Assembly: GCA_951230915.1 (NCBI GenBank)
Contig: OX579637.1
Coordinates: forward strand, 16,802,001 to 16,866,000
Origin: Antitrichia curtipendula
Lineage: Eukaryota > Streptophyta > Bryopsida > Hypnales > Leucodontaceae
Reading direction: 5' to 3'
Length of the DNA: 64,000 nt
The notes under the pieces were generated by a model. It was not told where the DNA came from, did no database searches, and saw only the letters and a list, made by a program, of their open reading frames with translations. A program made the translations under genes and the position numbers. Shown here piece by piece: positions 1-11,738 of this stretch. Each line of letters opens with the position of its first letter. Position 1 is the stretch's first letter.

Positions 1-1075
1 ACCCTCAAGTATTTGAATGCCCACAAATACTAATTTGATGTGTAATTGCAATCCTACCGCACGTGAGTTCAAAAAAATAGAGAATAAGGTCCAACCTGTA
101 CTTTAATGGTGTCAAACATCAAATCTCATAGAATTTCATTTTGAAAGAGACTTCACACAAATCGTACAAAAAGAAAATACCCTCAAGTACTTAAATCCCC
201 ACAAATACTAATTTGATGTATAATTGCAATCCTATCGCACGTTAGTTCAAAAGAATATAGAATAAGTCCAACCTGTACTTTAATGGTTTCAAACATCAAA
301 TGTCATAGAATTTCATTTTGAAAGAGACTTCACACAAATCGTACAAGTTGCAAATAGTTACCCTCAAGTACTTAAATGCCCAGAAATACTGATTTGATGT
401 TTAAATGCTATCCTATCGCACGTCAATTCAAAAAAATATAGAATAAGGTCTAATCTGTACTTTATTGGTGTCAAATATCAAATGTCATAGAATTTCATTT
501 TGGAAGAGACTTCACACAAATCGTACAAATAGGAAATACCCTCAAGTATTTGAATGCCCACAAATACTAATTTGATGTGTAATTGCAATCCTACCGCACG
601 TGAGTTCAAAAAAATAGAGAATAAGGTCCAACCTGTACTTTAATGGTGTCAAACATCAAATCTCATAGAATTTCATTTTGGAAGAGACTTCACACAAATC
701 GTACAAATAAGAAATACCCTGAAGTATTTGAATGCCCACAAATACTAATTTGATGTATAATTGCAATCCTATCGCACGTTAGTTCAAAAGAATATAGAAT
801 AAGTCCAACCTGTACTTTAATGGTTTCAAACATCAAATGTCATAGAATTTCATTTTGAAAGAGACTTCACACAAATCGTACAAGTTGCAAATAGTTACCC
901 TCAAGTACTTAAATGCCCAGAAATACTGATTTGATGTTTAAATGCAATCCTATCGCACGTCAATTCAAAAAAATATAGAATAAGGTCTAATCTGTACTTT
1001 ATTGGTGTCAAATATCAAATGTCATAGAATTTCATTTTGGAAGAGACTTCACACAAATCGTACAAATAGGAAATA

Positions 1076-2868
1076 CCCTCAAGTATTTGAATGCCCACAA
1101 ATACTAATTTGATGTGTAATTGCAATCCTACCGCACGTGAGTTCAAAAAAATAGAGAATAAGGTCCAACCTGTACTTTAATGGTGTCAAACATCAAATCT
1201 CATAGAATTTCATTTTGAAAGAGACTTCACACAAATCGTACAAAAAGAAAATACCCTCAAGTACTTAAATCCCCACAAATACTAATTTGATGTATAATTG
1301 CAATCCTATCGCATGTTAGTTCAAAACAATATAGAATAAGTCCAACCTGTACTTTAATGGTGTCAAACATCAAATGTCATAGAATTTCATTTTGAAAGAG
1401 ACTTCACACAAATCGTACAAGTTGCAAATAGTTACCCTCAAGTACTTAAATGCCCACAAATACTAATTTGATATGTAATTGCAATCCTACCGCACGTCAA
1501 TTCAAAAAAATAGAGAATAAGGTCCAACCTGTACTTTAATGGTGTCAAATATCAAATGTCATAGAATTTCATTTTGGAAGAGACTTCACACAAATCGTAC
1601 AAGTTGCAAATAGTTACCCTCAAGTACTTAAATGCCCAGAAATACTGATTTGATGTTTGAATGCAATCCTATCGCACGTCAATTCAAAAAAATATAGAAT
1701 AAGGTCTAATCTGTACTTTATTGGTGTCAAATATCAAATGTCATAGAATTTCATTTTGGAAGAGACTTCACACAAATCGTACAAATAGGAAATACCCTCA
1801 AGTATTTGAATGCCCACAAATACTAATTTGATGTGTAATTGCAATCCTACCGCACGTGAGTTCAAAAAAATAGAGAATAAGGTCCAACCTGTACTTTAAT
1901 GGTGTCAAACATCAAATCTCATAGAATTTCATTTTGAAAGAGACTTCACACAAATCGTACAAAAAGAAAATACCCTCAAGTACTTAAATCCCCACAAATA
2001 CTAATTTGATGTATAATTGCAATCCTATCGCACGTTAGTTCAAAAGAATATAGAATAAGTCCAACCTGTACTTTAATGGTTTCAAACATCAAATGTCATA
2101 GAATTTCATTTTGAAAGAGACTTCACACAAATCGTACAAGTTGCAAATAGTTACCCTCAAGTACTTAAATGCCCAGAAATACTGATTTGATGTTTAAATG
2201 CTATCCTATCGCACGTCAATTCAAAAAAATATAGAATAAGGTCTAATCTGTACTTTATTGGTGTCAAATATCAAATGTCATAGAATTTCATTTTGGAAGA
2301 GACTTCACACAAATCGTACAAATAGGAAATACCCTCAAGTATTTGAATGCCCACAAATACTAATTTGATGTGTAATTGCAATCCTACCGCACGTGAGTTC
2401 AAAAAAATAGAGAATAAGGTCCAACCTGTACTTTAATGGTGTCAAACATCAAATCTCATAGAATTTCATTTTGAAAGAGACTTCACACAAATCGTACAAA
2501 AAGAAAATACCCTCAAGTACTTAAATCCCCACAAATACTAATTTGATGTATAATTGCAATCCTATCGCATGTTAGTTCAAAACAATATAGAATAAGTCCA
2601 ACCTGTACTTTAATGGTGTCAAACATCAAATGTCATAGAATTTCATTTTGAAAGAGACTTCACACAAATCGTACAAGTTGCAAATAGTTACCCTCAAGTA
2701 CTTAAATGCCCACAAATACTAATTTGATATGTAATTGCAATCCTACCGCACGTCAATTCAAAAAAATAGAGAATAAGGTCCAACCTGTACTTTAATGGTG
2801 TCAAATATCAAATGTCATAGAATTTCATTTTGGAAGAGACTTCACACAAATCGTACAAATAGGAAATA
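1076..2868. repeat. Satellite A second-order HOR, copy 1 (1793 bp, 10 monomers)
   Basis: Monomer order is A-B'-D-C', then A-B-C, then A-B'-D, giving 719+537+537 bp. The same order and total length recur immediately downstream. C' differs from C by TTTGAATGC versus TTTAAATGC. Monomer B' is marked by GCATGTTAGTTC with AAAACAATATAG, while B has GCACGTTAGTTC with AAAAGAATATAG. Confidence 0.9.
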
Positions 2869-4661
2869 CCCTCAAGTATTTGAATGCCCACAAATACTAA
2901 TTTGATGTGTAATTGCAATCCTACCGCACGTGAGTTCAAAAAAATAGAGAATAAGGTCCAACCTGTACTTTAATGGTGTCAAACATCAAATCTCATAGAA
3001 TTTCATTTTGAAAGAGACTTCACACAAATCGTACAAAAAGAAAATACCCTCAAGTACTTAAATCCCCACAAATACTAATTTGATGTATAATTGCAATCCT
3101 ATCGCATGTTAGTTCAAAACAATATAGAATAAGTCCAACCTGTACTTTAATGGTGTCAAACATCAAATGTCATAGAATTTCATTTTGAAAGAGACTTCAC
3201 ACAAATCGTACAAGTTGCAAATAGTTACCCTCAAGTACTTAAATGCCCACAAATACTAATTTGATATGTAATTGCAATCCTACCGCACGTCAATTCAAAA
3301 AAATAGAGAATAAGGTCCAACCTGTACTTTAATGGTGTCAAATATCAAATGTCATAGAATTTCATTTTGGAAGAGACTTCACACAAATCGTACAAGTTGC
3401 AAATAGTTACCCTCAAGTACTTAAATGCCCAGAAATACTGATTTGATGTTTGAATGCAATCCTATCGCACGTCAATTCAAAAAAATATAGAATAAGGTCT
3501 AATCTGTACTTTATTGGTGTCAAATATCAAATGTCATAGAATTTCATTTTGGAAGAGACTTCACACAAATCGTACAAATAGGAAATACCCTCAAGTATTT
3601 GAATGCCCACAAATACTAATTTGATGTGTAATTGCAATCCTACCGCACGTGAGTTCAAAAAAATAGAGAATAAGGTCCAACCTGTACTTTAATGGTGTCA
3701 AACATCAAATCTCATAGAATTTCATTTTGAAAGAGACTTCACACAAATCGTACAAAAAGAAAATACCCTCAAGTACTTAAATCCCCACAAATACTAATTT
3801 GATGTATAATTGCAATCCTATCGCACGTTAGTTCAAAAGAATATAGAATAAGTCCAACCTGTACTTTAATGGTTTCAAACATCAAATGTCATAGAATTTC
3901 ATTTTGAAAGAGACTTCACACAAATCGTACAAGTTGCAAATAGTTACCCTCAAGTACTTAAATGCCCAGAAATACTGATTTGATGTTTAAATGCTATCCT
4001 ATCGCACGTCAATTCAAAAAAATATAGAATAAGGTCTAATCTGTACTTTATTGGTGTCAAATATCAAATGTCATAGAATTTCATTTTGGAAGAGACTTCA
4101 CACAAATCGTACAAATAGGAAATACCCTCAAGTATTTGAATGCCCACAAATACTAATTTGATGTGTAATTGCAATCCTACCGCACGTGAGTTCAAAAAAA
4201 TAGAGAATAAGGTCCAACCTGTACTTTAATGGTGTCAAACATCAAATCTCATAGAATTTCATTTTGAAAGAGACTTCACACAAATCGTACAAAAAGAAAA
4301 TACCCTCAAGTACTTAAATCCCCACAAATACTAATTTGATGTATAATTGCAATCCTATCGCATGTTAGTTCAAAACAATATAGAATAAGTCCAACCTGTA
4401 CTTTAATGGTGTCAAACATCAAATGTCATAGAATTTCATTTTGAAAGAGACTTCACACAAATCGTACAAGTTGCAAATAGTTACCCTCAAGTACTTAAAT
4501 GCCCACAAATACTAATTTGATATGTAATTGCAATCCTACCGCACGTCAATTCAAAAAAATAGAGAATAAGGTCCAACCTGTACTTTAATGGTGTCAAATA
4601 TCAAATGTCATAGAATTTCATTTTGGAAGAGACTTCACACAAATCGTACAAATAGGAAATA
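2869..4661. repeat. Satellite A second-order HOR, copy 2 (1793 bp, 10 monomers)
   Basis: Tandem copy of the preceding ten-monomer block with the same subtype order and the same 1793 bp length. The next monomer, at 4662, is an A/B hybrid: it starts like A (GTATTTGAATGCCC) and continues like B (GTATAATTGC, GTTAGTTC). A similar hybrid lies at 717. These junctions look like unequal-crossover products (inference). Confidence 0.9.
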
Positions 4662-5020
4662 CCCTCAAGTATTTGAATGCCCACAAATACTAATTTGATG
4701 TATAATTGCAATCCTATCGCACGTTAGTTCAAAAGAATATAGAATAAGTCCAACCTGTACTTTAATGGTTTCAAACATCAAATGTCATAGAATTTCATTT
4801 TGAAAGAGACTTCACACAAATCGTACAAGTTGCAAATAGTTACCCTCAAGTACTTAAATGCCCAGAAATACTGATTTGATGTTTAATTGCAATCCTATCG
4901 CACGTCAATTCAAAAAAATATAGAATAAGGTCTAACCTGTACTTTATTGGTGTCAAATATCAAATGTCATAGAATTTCATTTTGGAAGAGACTTCACACA
5001 AATCGTACAAATTGGAAATA

Positions 5021-5153
5021 CCCTGAAGTATTTGAATGCCCACAAATACTAATTTGATGTGTGAATGCAATCCGCCCACACGTGAATGAAACAAAAATAA
5101 AATAAAACCAGACTTGTATTTTAATGGTGTCAAAGATCAAATGTTACAAAGTT
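5021..5153. repeat. Decayed edge monomer of satellite A
   Basis: The last monomer starts normally (CCCTGAAGTATTTGAATGCC) and then diverges. The central part (CACACGTGAATG, TTTAATGGTGTCAAAGATCAAATG) still aligns with the consensus, but homology fades after about 5153. A diverged terminal monomer is usual at satellite array edges. Confidence 0.8.
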
Positions 5154-6150
5154 TTCTGTGCAATATTTAGTGACATTCAAATTGGAATAGCTTTGGATTA
5201 ATTTTATAATGTCATGCATTAATATATATATGGGCACTGTACGCGTAAGCCAGTTAAGCTATATTGGAAAGACTTTGATATTAAAATTGGAATTATTTTA
5301 ATAATTACCGAAGTTTGATGCTCACGTTAATTTTTTTTTAGGGCTATGTTTTGAAGACAAATGGCATTGAATTTGAGAATGAGAGATGATTTTTTCTCAA
5401 GATTTTAACAAATTGATATGGAGCCATTACTTTAGTTAGAGATTGAAATGTTCATTGGGACCTTGGTTTGGGGAATGTTACTTTATAGCTAATTAGGTCT
5501 TTTAAACATAGTTGCACTCGAGTCAATAAAATTATGACCTTCCTATCTTTTGCAGATTTTTTTGAGAAGTACCCAAAGTATCGTATTTAAAAAAAATAGT
5601 AGTCGCCTTTTTTTTTTTGAGGCAGACACTAAATTTTATAATCGAACTCATGAACCCTACATTCTAAAACAAGAACCCTAAACATCCACTAAATTGGAGA
5701 TTCCCTTTAGTTGAGTCATAAAGAATATGACATAAAATAAAGTGAAAAGATTAGCTAGCATGCGTAAAAAAACATTCTAAATTCGGATGAACTTCTGAAA
5801 ATCTTTTGGACACAATCCAAATAAATAGATTCAAAGTTTTAAGGTAAGACTCAGGTTCCAAAGTGGTGCAAGCTTTAAAATGGTGCCCTACCTTTATTGT
5901 GCAGTGTCCGTACATGTTTCTTTTTCGTAGTTTTCATAAATGTACAGATAGTGTACATTTTACAGGGTCGATTTTGAAGCCCAATGCTTGTTCAACATTT
6001 AAGTTATATAACTAATTCCACAAAGCTCAAAGAAATGTGAAACGACTTGGATTGGATGCCAAATCCACTTCTCTTTCAAATAATGTTTACTGAAAAATAA
6101 TTCATGAAGTTTTACCTTCCCAAAATTCAATTCCAGCCCTTAGGTAGGCG
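5154..6150. other. AT-rich unassigned interval
   Basis: I see no ORF, RNA gene or clear repeat here. The stretch is AT-rich with scattered homopolymer runs. It links satellite A to the GC-richer 5' region of TE1, and a TE terminus may be hidden in it, but I cannot place one. Confidence 0.5.
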
Positions 6151-6229
6151 GTTTACGGACCTGCTATCTTAGTCATATACGGAATGTCAACGCTCTCATT
6201 TAAAGCGGCTACGGAAAGTGGAACCCATG

Positions 6230-6480
6230 TTCCATCATGCCGAGTGCACATAATCCTTGGAAAAGGCGTTCTCGAAATAGTGGTTGGAGAAGCCTCCCCG
6301 GGGACGCGGCTCCTTTTCTTTTTTTGCAACGGAATATAATTGAAAGCCGTCCATTTTCTGGAAAAGCACTGACTACGCGGGAAATTGGAGTCCGTTTGAA
6401 TTCTGGAGTGTGGCGCGCTATTCTTCCCGCATCTTCTTCCCGTCTTCTTCCCTCTACCTTGCAGGCTTAGCTCAGGACGC
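6230..6480 (+). promoter_or_regulatory. GC-richer promoter-like region with pyrimidine patch, 5' of TE1
   Basis: GC content rises sharply compared with the AT-rich flank. Positions 6421-6458 form a pyrimidine patch made of TTCTTCCCG/TCTTCTTCCC-type repeats, like the Y-patch of plant core promoters, followed by CCTTGCAG|G, which could be a 3' splice site. The - strand near 20909-20941, at the equivalent side of TE2, has a similar CTCTTCCCGCC pyrimidine stretch. I infer a transcription start region for TE1. No convincing TATA box was found. Confidence 0.3.
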
Positions 6481-6893
6481 GCACAACGATGGAGGCGTTT
6501 TGCAGTCATTCTTGTACTTGCTGTCGTTCCTTCTCTACCTGACTTGATCAGAGCAGAGACGCTTAGATTTCGAGACTTATGTCCGTATTCGCTGTTTTTG
6601 GCGCTTGCATGGAATTTGTGCACTGTTGAGCAGTTATCATTGTGAAGAATGGCCTATAAGGAAATCCTATATCTCTTGTAAGGTTGTGTAGTGTACGTTT
6701 TGCGATGATGTTTGTGTATTTGCGGTTCTAAGGAATTCCTGGAAATGATATGATAGATGCACGTTGTATTGAATTCCTCAGCATTGAGGTAATCTGACAT
6801 TGCAGATTACATTGTACACTTGCGGCACTGTCAATATCATTCCTGTGGTGTACCGACTTTTACGCCGCAAATTCTGGATAAAGGTTATGAACT
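6481..6893. other. TE1 leader, proximal part
   Basis: This lies between the pyrimidine patch and the first palindrome. No long ORF is supported. It is probably untranslated leader or intron of TE1, an inference from its position. Confidence 0.3.
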
Positions 6894-7014
6894 CTACATT
6901 AGCCTCGAGTCGAAGGTAATGTAGGTCTAGCCACGAACCACCACCCTGTATCCTTGAGTCGAGGGTACGGTGAGGTTGTACATAGTAGTCGTTGAAATAT
7001 ATAGTTTGCTAGAT

Positions 7015-7035
7015 TTACCTTCGGCACGAAGGTAA
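7015..7035. repeat. Perfect 9-bp-arm palindrome in TE1 leader
   Basis: Arms TTACCTTCG and CGAAGGTAA are separated by GCA. It is the best-preserved member of the TE1 palindrome cluster. Confidence 0.9.
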
Positions 7036-7401
7036 TAAATGATGTTGTGAATAAGCTGTATATTCGAGTCACCATATTCTTGAATAATAATTATGACACT
7101 GGAGATCAGGATCCTTGATAATCAGTTTATGTTCCTTTGCTAATTTTACTTTGACTTGAGGCTAATTTCAAGACTCTTCTTCTATTTCTTCGGACACGGA
7201 CGCTTCGGATAGTTTTCGACATGGTAATATTTTGGCTTAGTAATTATTTGTTTGGAGATTTATGACATGATAATTTACCTTTGGCTCGAGGTAAACGTTA
7301 TATGTTAATGATTTTGAATGACCTCCACTATGATGTTGATATGTGTTTCTGTGAAATATATTCAGTCGGTATTCTAGTGTCCTTCCGTTGTAATGGGAAA
7401 T

Positions 7402-7422
7402 TTACCTTCGATATGAAGGTAA
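7402..7422. repeat. Perfect 8-bp-arm palindrome in TE1 leader
   Basis: Arms TTACCTTC and GAAGGTAA are separated by GATAT. The spacer differs from the 7015 site but the arms are the same. Confidence 0.9.
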
Positions 7423-7881
7423 GTCGATGATGGCTTATTACTATAGTACTGATTATGTCGTCCGATTCCGTATCAAGTTTGTGAATCCTGATGTGTGGGC
7501 TAGAGGTGGTCGTACTTATTAATGTGGTAGCCGTGCTGGATGTGAGGATTGATGAGTGAAATGCGACTAAATTATGGATGTGTAGGAGCATTATAGGTGT
7601 CCATTAATATTTCGTACGTAGTCATTGTTTGCCTTAGAATGAAAACCGATGTGAGTGCTGTCTTATTATATTCGGTGTGTCCACTACTATTTCTTCAAGT
7701 GATTCGAATATTGTCTATGGAGATGTTGTTTTCGCCCTTGGTACCTCAGCTGTGAACAAGTACATTTTCTTGGTTGTCCGTTCCAGTCGCTATCAAGTAC
7801 CTTTGTGTCGAAGGTAAATACCATGAAGTCGTCATTATACCTTGGCTTCCCATGACTTGTGCTTGTTATTGTAATCGTAGG

Positions 7882-10755
7882 ATGGACATCCATGGTCCCA
7901 ACGATTTTGCTATCCCTATTCTAATTTTGGCTCCGGATGTCGCTGACTGTGATGGCATCCCTCGTTTGTCTTGGAACACAAAAGCTGTTACTTTGCGTAA
8001 CAAAGCTGGAGATGACGTCGCAAAGGGAATCTGTCGTAGCGTTGATGCCGATCTCGTCATCGACAGTGACGGGAAGCCCCTTGGTGGTGATCGAGTCGCT
8101 GTTCAAATTGCAGAATCTCTATGTGAGATGGAGGTTCCATCAGGTTGGATGTGGTTGATGCATTCTTGGCACATTGCGCGAGTATTTTTAAACGGTGTTA
8201 GCCTCTATGATCATCAATAGACAGATTTGTACAACACTGCTGTGAATGCTTCGAACCGTCGTGCACGTGTAGGAGTGCACTTTTATGAGAGTTCTCAAGA
8301 AAGGAGGGAGCTTGATCTACCTCCTAAAAAAGAAACCCTTCTCACTACCCAATCGATTATTGGAGTGTCCACTGTGTCTTGTTGCTATAAGAACTGCTTA
8401 CAGCATTTCCCCTGTAGCAAAATTCAGGCGATTCGTTCTGAATTGCATGTAACTAGAGGAATGTATGTCCGCAAGCGCTGCCTTCTTGAAGCGCATAGGC
8501 AAAAGCACAAAGACCAGACAGGGAAGGAATGGATAACATTGAAGAGTATTGATGTTTGCCTCCCTGCCTGGTGGAACATCCACGGGATATCAAAAGCGAC
8601 CTTCTACAGGTTCAAGCGCATGGCCAATGATGGGAAGGTAGCAGAGTCGCATGGGAATTTGGGGTCTAAGAAGCCACGCACACAGACTGTGCAAGCCACG
8701 GCCACACTTCGGGCTTTGGTTGTAGGGCAAGCAGACAAAATGCTGCACAAAACAAGAACATTAGCTTCAGGAGAGAAAGTGCTCGCAATGGTTTTGTCCT
8801 CTGCGTTTCGTTAGAGTGACCAACTACCAAAAATCAATGAAGCCAATGCCAAGTTTGATTTGCCACCAATTTCTTCCAGTGGGTTGAGTGGCATTTGACG
8901 TGCTTCTTTTCCTGAATATTCTGCAAAGGCTCGTGGGGACACTTTTGCAAGGTGTGGTCTATGCGATACTTACAAGCAGTTGAGGAATGCTTGCACTCCA
9001 TTGTCTACAGCACAAGGCAAGTGGGACAGAATTTTGAACACCCATCTTTGTGGACAAGAGGCCTATAGAGTATTGTACTATTCAAATTGATATGTGTCGG
9101 AGGAGTTCCCTGAAAAAATGTTGTGCATCATCCACGATAAAATGGATCACTCGAAGACTGCTTCTCCGCACTTCTCTCACAAGACCAAGGCAACAAATTC
9201 ATACATGAAATTGCCAGTTGCTGTCACCGACATGATTGCTCATGATCATGGCGACATTCGATATGCGCACTATGGGCTGGACATTTTTCCTACAGACTCA
9301 AACCATACCGTTGGATCTGTTGCAAGGTTGTTGCGTGATCTTGAAGGAGTTCCGAAGAATTCATCCCGCATTCTGTTTTCTACGGAGGACAACCAATCTC
9401 CTTTATCCCAGGCGATATTGGAAGGCTCAAATATATGTTTGGATTCCCTTCTTCCTCCTCCACAGGAACCAATAGCTCATTGTCCTTTGCCGCCTATATT
9501 GACTTTACAGCTAGACAATGCGTCCGGGGACAACAAAAACCGATGGGTTTTTGCTTTTTGTTCTTTACTTGTGTTCAAAGGCATTTTTCGGGAGATATAC
9601 ATCAACATCCTCATTGTTGGGCATACTCATGAAGATATAGACGCTCTCTTTGGTCGATGGAGCACGATGTTGAAGATGAAAGACTACGAAACACTTCCTA
9701 GGCTTATGAAATCCTTCATGGATTGTAAAAGTCATCCCGTCATTCCTCACTTCATGAAGGAAGTTCCTGATTTTAAGCTATTTGTGCAGGGGTACTTGGA
9801 TACAGGTGGAGACTTCTTGGAAGGTCATTCTACGTCCCAATAGTTCAAATTTTACATGGATTCAAGTGGATGGCCTTTGATGGAGTACAAGAATCTGTAT
9901 ACGGACAAGGACTGGTTGCCAGAGCATGGTAGAGGGATTCGGTTGTAGTCTGAGACAAAAGACGGTCGTCCCAAAGTGCCAAGTGGAAGTCCAACACCTT
10001 TGGCTCCCCAACAAATGCGGGCAGTAGGTGAAATCAAAAAGGGTTTGGATGGTTTTATTTCACACTGGAACAGAATGGCAAATATCGAAGAGTCTGGAGA
10101 GTTCAAGCTTCTAAATGGTCCCATAAAAGAGTATTGGAAGGGTGTGAGGGCGGCTTTAGATGAACCTCTAGTGGTTTGTAAGACGTTGAAAGATGGATTT
10201 TGGCCGGCTTCTAGGATCACCGAAGAACCGGAGGACCGAATGCGAGAAGATGGTACAATGCGTGAAGAATTTGCTCAGGACAAACCTTTTGTTGGGCGTA
10301 GGCGCGACCTTCCGAGACCTTCATTTCGTATTGATAAAGATTTGTTTGCGGGATATTTTGTCATTGTGCGACCCGCTGATGATGACTCAAAGCCCTTCTG
10401 GCTTGCTAGAGCTTTTACAAGTCCGAATCCGGATCCGGGACATATGCATTTGATCCAAATTCAGTACTGGACACCTACATCAGGTCGTTTCATTGACTTG
10501 GATACGTATGCTGGGTGGGACACAAAAGCAGGGAATGTGTGGCGTATGGATCATATAATCCCTCTTTGTTGGTCAAACACGGACTGTATCATGACGGCAT
10601 TCAAGCCACGTAGAAAGAAAGTGGTCGACGATATTCCTCAAGTGATTTTGAAAGTTACTATTCCAAAGGCACAAATGAACATCATCAAATCATCAGTGGC
10701 GAACTTTATGCCGAATTGCAATAACGATGACGTCTTAGATGAAGAGGAAGAGTAG
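7882..10755 (+). pseudogene. TE1 transposase-like protein (DUF7869-type), six in-frame stops
   Basis: One reading frame of 958 codons is interrupted by TAG 8218, TAG 8812, TGA 8896, TGA 9088, TAG 9841 and TAG 9946, with no frameshift. The start is placed at ATG 7882 because the TE2 homologue also begins Met-Asp at the aligned point; a TAG 3'-splice-like site precedes both. Seen in order: CCYKNC cysteine motif (about residues 167-172), helix-turn-helix-like segment (226-246), C-x2-C knuckle (358/361), HDKMDH (418-423), LDNASGDNKN (from 544), GHTHEDID (580-587) and an acidic C-terminus. This layout matches a widespread eukaryotic family I recall as DUF7869 proteins. The spaced D, D and D/E suggest an RNase-H/DDE-like nuclease (inference). 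Both TE ORFs being repeated here supports a transposase. It cannot give a full-length product without readthrough or editing. Confidence 0.8.
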
Positions 10756-11034
10756 TTTGTAGTTGTATTAGAAGAGTATTATTTTTAGATCTTTGATTCT
10801 ATACGCTTTTGCATTTAGATATTTTGAGTTGTTTGCAGTTGTATGTTGTATTGTTTTTATCATAATGTAGCGATGATGTAATATACTTGATTTCTATTAA
10901 TAGTATGTGTTCACCTTCTCTTTGCATTTTCATGTAGAGCATTTACATATGTTTCCCTACTTTTATCTTGTAAAAGGTTTGTGATGGAAAGTGTCATATT
11001 CCAATCATTTAGAGTAAGGATTTGGCACAAGCCA
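10756..11034 (+). other. TE1 3' untranslated region
   Basis: AT-rich sequence directly after the TAG at 10753-10755. TTGTATGTTGTA and ATGATGTAATATAC around 10840-10890 resemble plant far-upstream and near-upstream polyadenylation elements. No ORF is supported. Confidence 0.35.
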
Positions 11035-11290
11035 GTCTCAATTTAATGAAATGCTTCACTTCATAACTTTTTAGTCTCTTTTATTTCTATATCTATTACG
11101 AAATAAAAATAAATAGAATGTTTATTGAGGGATGTAGCTTCTTTTTTTAGAACTATGTAAATGTATTAAATCACAATTTATTTTATGTGAGTATCAATTT
11201 ATTGAAGAGTCTCGTTTTAATGAATACTAGTTGTACTCTAAATATAGAATGCATTAAAATGAGACCCGAACTTGTCTCATTTTAATGAAT
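11035..11290 (+). repeat. Four copies of a 17-bp motif at the TE1 3' side
   Basis: The motif GTCTCATTTTAATGAAT occurs directly at 11035-11050 (GTCTCAATTTAATGAA), 11209-11225 (one G for A) and 11274-11290, and inverted at 11249-11265. The last two form a hairpin-like pair: 11252-11265 and 11274-11287 are perfect 14-bp inverted repeats with an 8-nt spacer. The spacing and mixed orientation resemble subterminal repeats of DNA transposons, and I take this as near the TE1 3' end. I saw no such motif at the TE2 3' side. Confidence 0.65.
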
Positions 11291-11712
11291 AAGGCCTTAT
11301 TTCATCTTTGTATATCACAACACGAAAACTCAATTTCTGCATAGATAGAGTAGAATAGATGGAATACATTAGAATTTTTTTAGATTTTGTGTTTAAGAAA
11401 CGGTGATTGTCTTCCGGAGAAGCTCAAGTTTGGAATACGGCTTCATTCGGAAACAGGTTTCTGATCCGATTATGGTAGGGTATCCGGAAATGGACCGAAA
11501 CGGCGCCACCTACAAGGCTAGGGGACGCGCCTCGGGAACGGAACCCTAATCTTGTTCTAATTCGGGAATTGGCGGCGGCACTTTGGCTACTTAAGGGCCA
11601 CCACCGCCCCATATCTCCTCACTTTTTGAGTTTTCCGAACTCCTTCACATGCAGATAGTTGAGAGAAAGTCTGGTGAGAGTATGTTTATGGATAGAGAGA
11701 GGTGAGGCCGGA

Positions 11713-11721
11713 TTAGGGTTT
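11713..11721 (+). promoter_or_regulatory. Telo-box in the leader of the TE3 ORF
   Basis: TTAGGGTTT, the reverse complement of the plant telo-box AAACCCTAA, lies 18 bp upstream of ATG 11739. Telo-boxes are common in plant 5' leaders of growth-related genes. A nine-base match can arise by chance. Confidence 0.35.
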
Positions 11722-11738
11722 AGTCTGTTGGTGCAGAC

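Larger units (their letters stand above)
1..5153. repeat. Satellite A tandem array (about 178-181 bp monomers, HOR-organised)
   Basis: Tandem array cut by the window start. Taking CCCTCAAG (or CCCTGAAG) as the phase mark, monomers begin at 2, 180, 361, 539, 717, 898, 1076, 1254, 1435, 1617, 1795, 1973, 2154, 2332, 2510, 2691, 2869, 3047, 3228, 3410, 3588, 3766, 3947, 4125, 4303, 4484, 4662, 4843 and 5021, so units are 178-182 bp. Subtypes recur: A (TGTGTAATTGC, CGTGAGTTC), B and B' (GTATAATTGC, GTTAGTTC), C (CAGAAATACTG) and D (GATATGTAATTGC with GTCAATTC). Each monomer carries a short dyad CAAAT-N4-ATTTG or a variant of it. The near-nucleosomal length and HOR order suggest a centromeric or pericentromeric satellite (inference). 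No coding potential is seen. Confidence 0.97.
6894..7816 (+). repeat. Cluster of seven palindromes in the TE1 leader
   Basis: Seven dyads share a core TCG-N3-CGA or a one-step variant (TTG or TGA): cores centred near 6909 (TCGAGTCGA), 6958 (TTGAGTCGA), 7025 (TCGGCACGA), 7155 (TTGACTTGA), 7285 (TTGGCTCGA), 7412 (TCGATATGA) and 7807 (TTGTGTCGA). Arms extend as TTTACCT on the left and AGGTAAA on the right. Four consecutive cores (7025 to 7412) are 127-130 bp apart, and the last is 395 bp further, about three such steps. The variant cores are what CpG deamination would give. They resemble subterminal binding sites for a dimeric transposase (inference); regulatory sites are the alternative. Confidence 0.75.

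Noticed and set aside
1..5153. CRISPR-like array
   Set aside because: Repeats are about 178 bp with no unique spacers, in eukaryotic DNA. This is a satellite.
6153..6623. 156-codon ORF on the - strand and a 77-codon ORF on the + strand
   Set aside because: Composition is Ser/Arg/Lys/Pro-rich without a domain. It is explained by the GC-rich promoter-like region, and the two strands overlap as shadows.
7774..7881. Upstream in-frame extension of the TE1 ORF before ATG 7882
   Set aside because: It overlaps the last palindrome and has no counterpart in TE2, whose homology begins at Met-Asp. Treated as leader or intron.
7882..10755. Alternative genetic code explaining the stops in TE1
   Set aside because: All three stop types appear across the two copies and the third ORF, and each true terminus also uses a stop. 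Decay is simpler.
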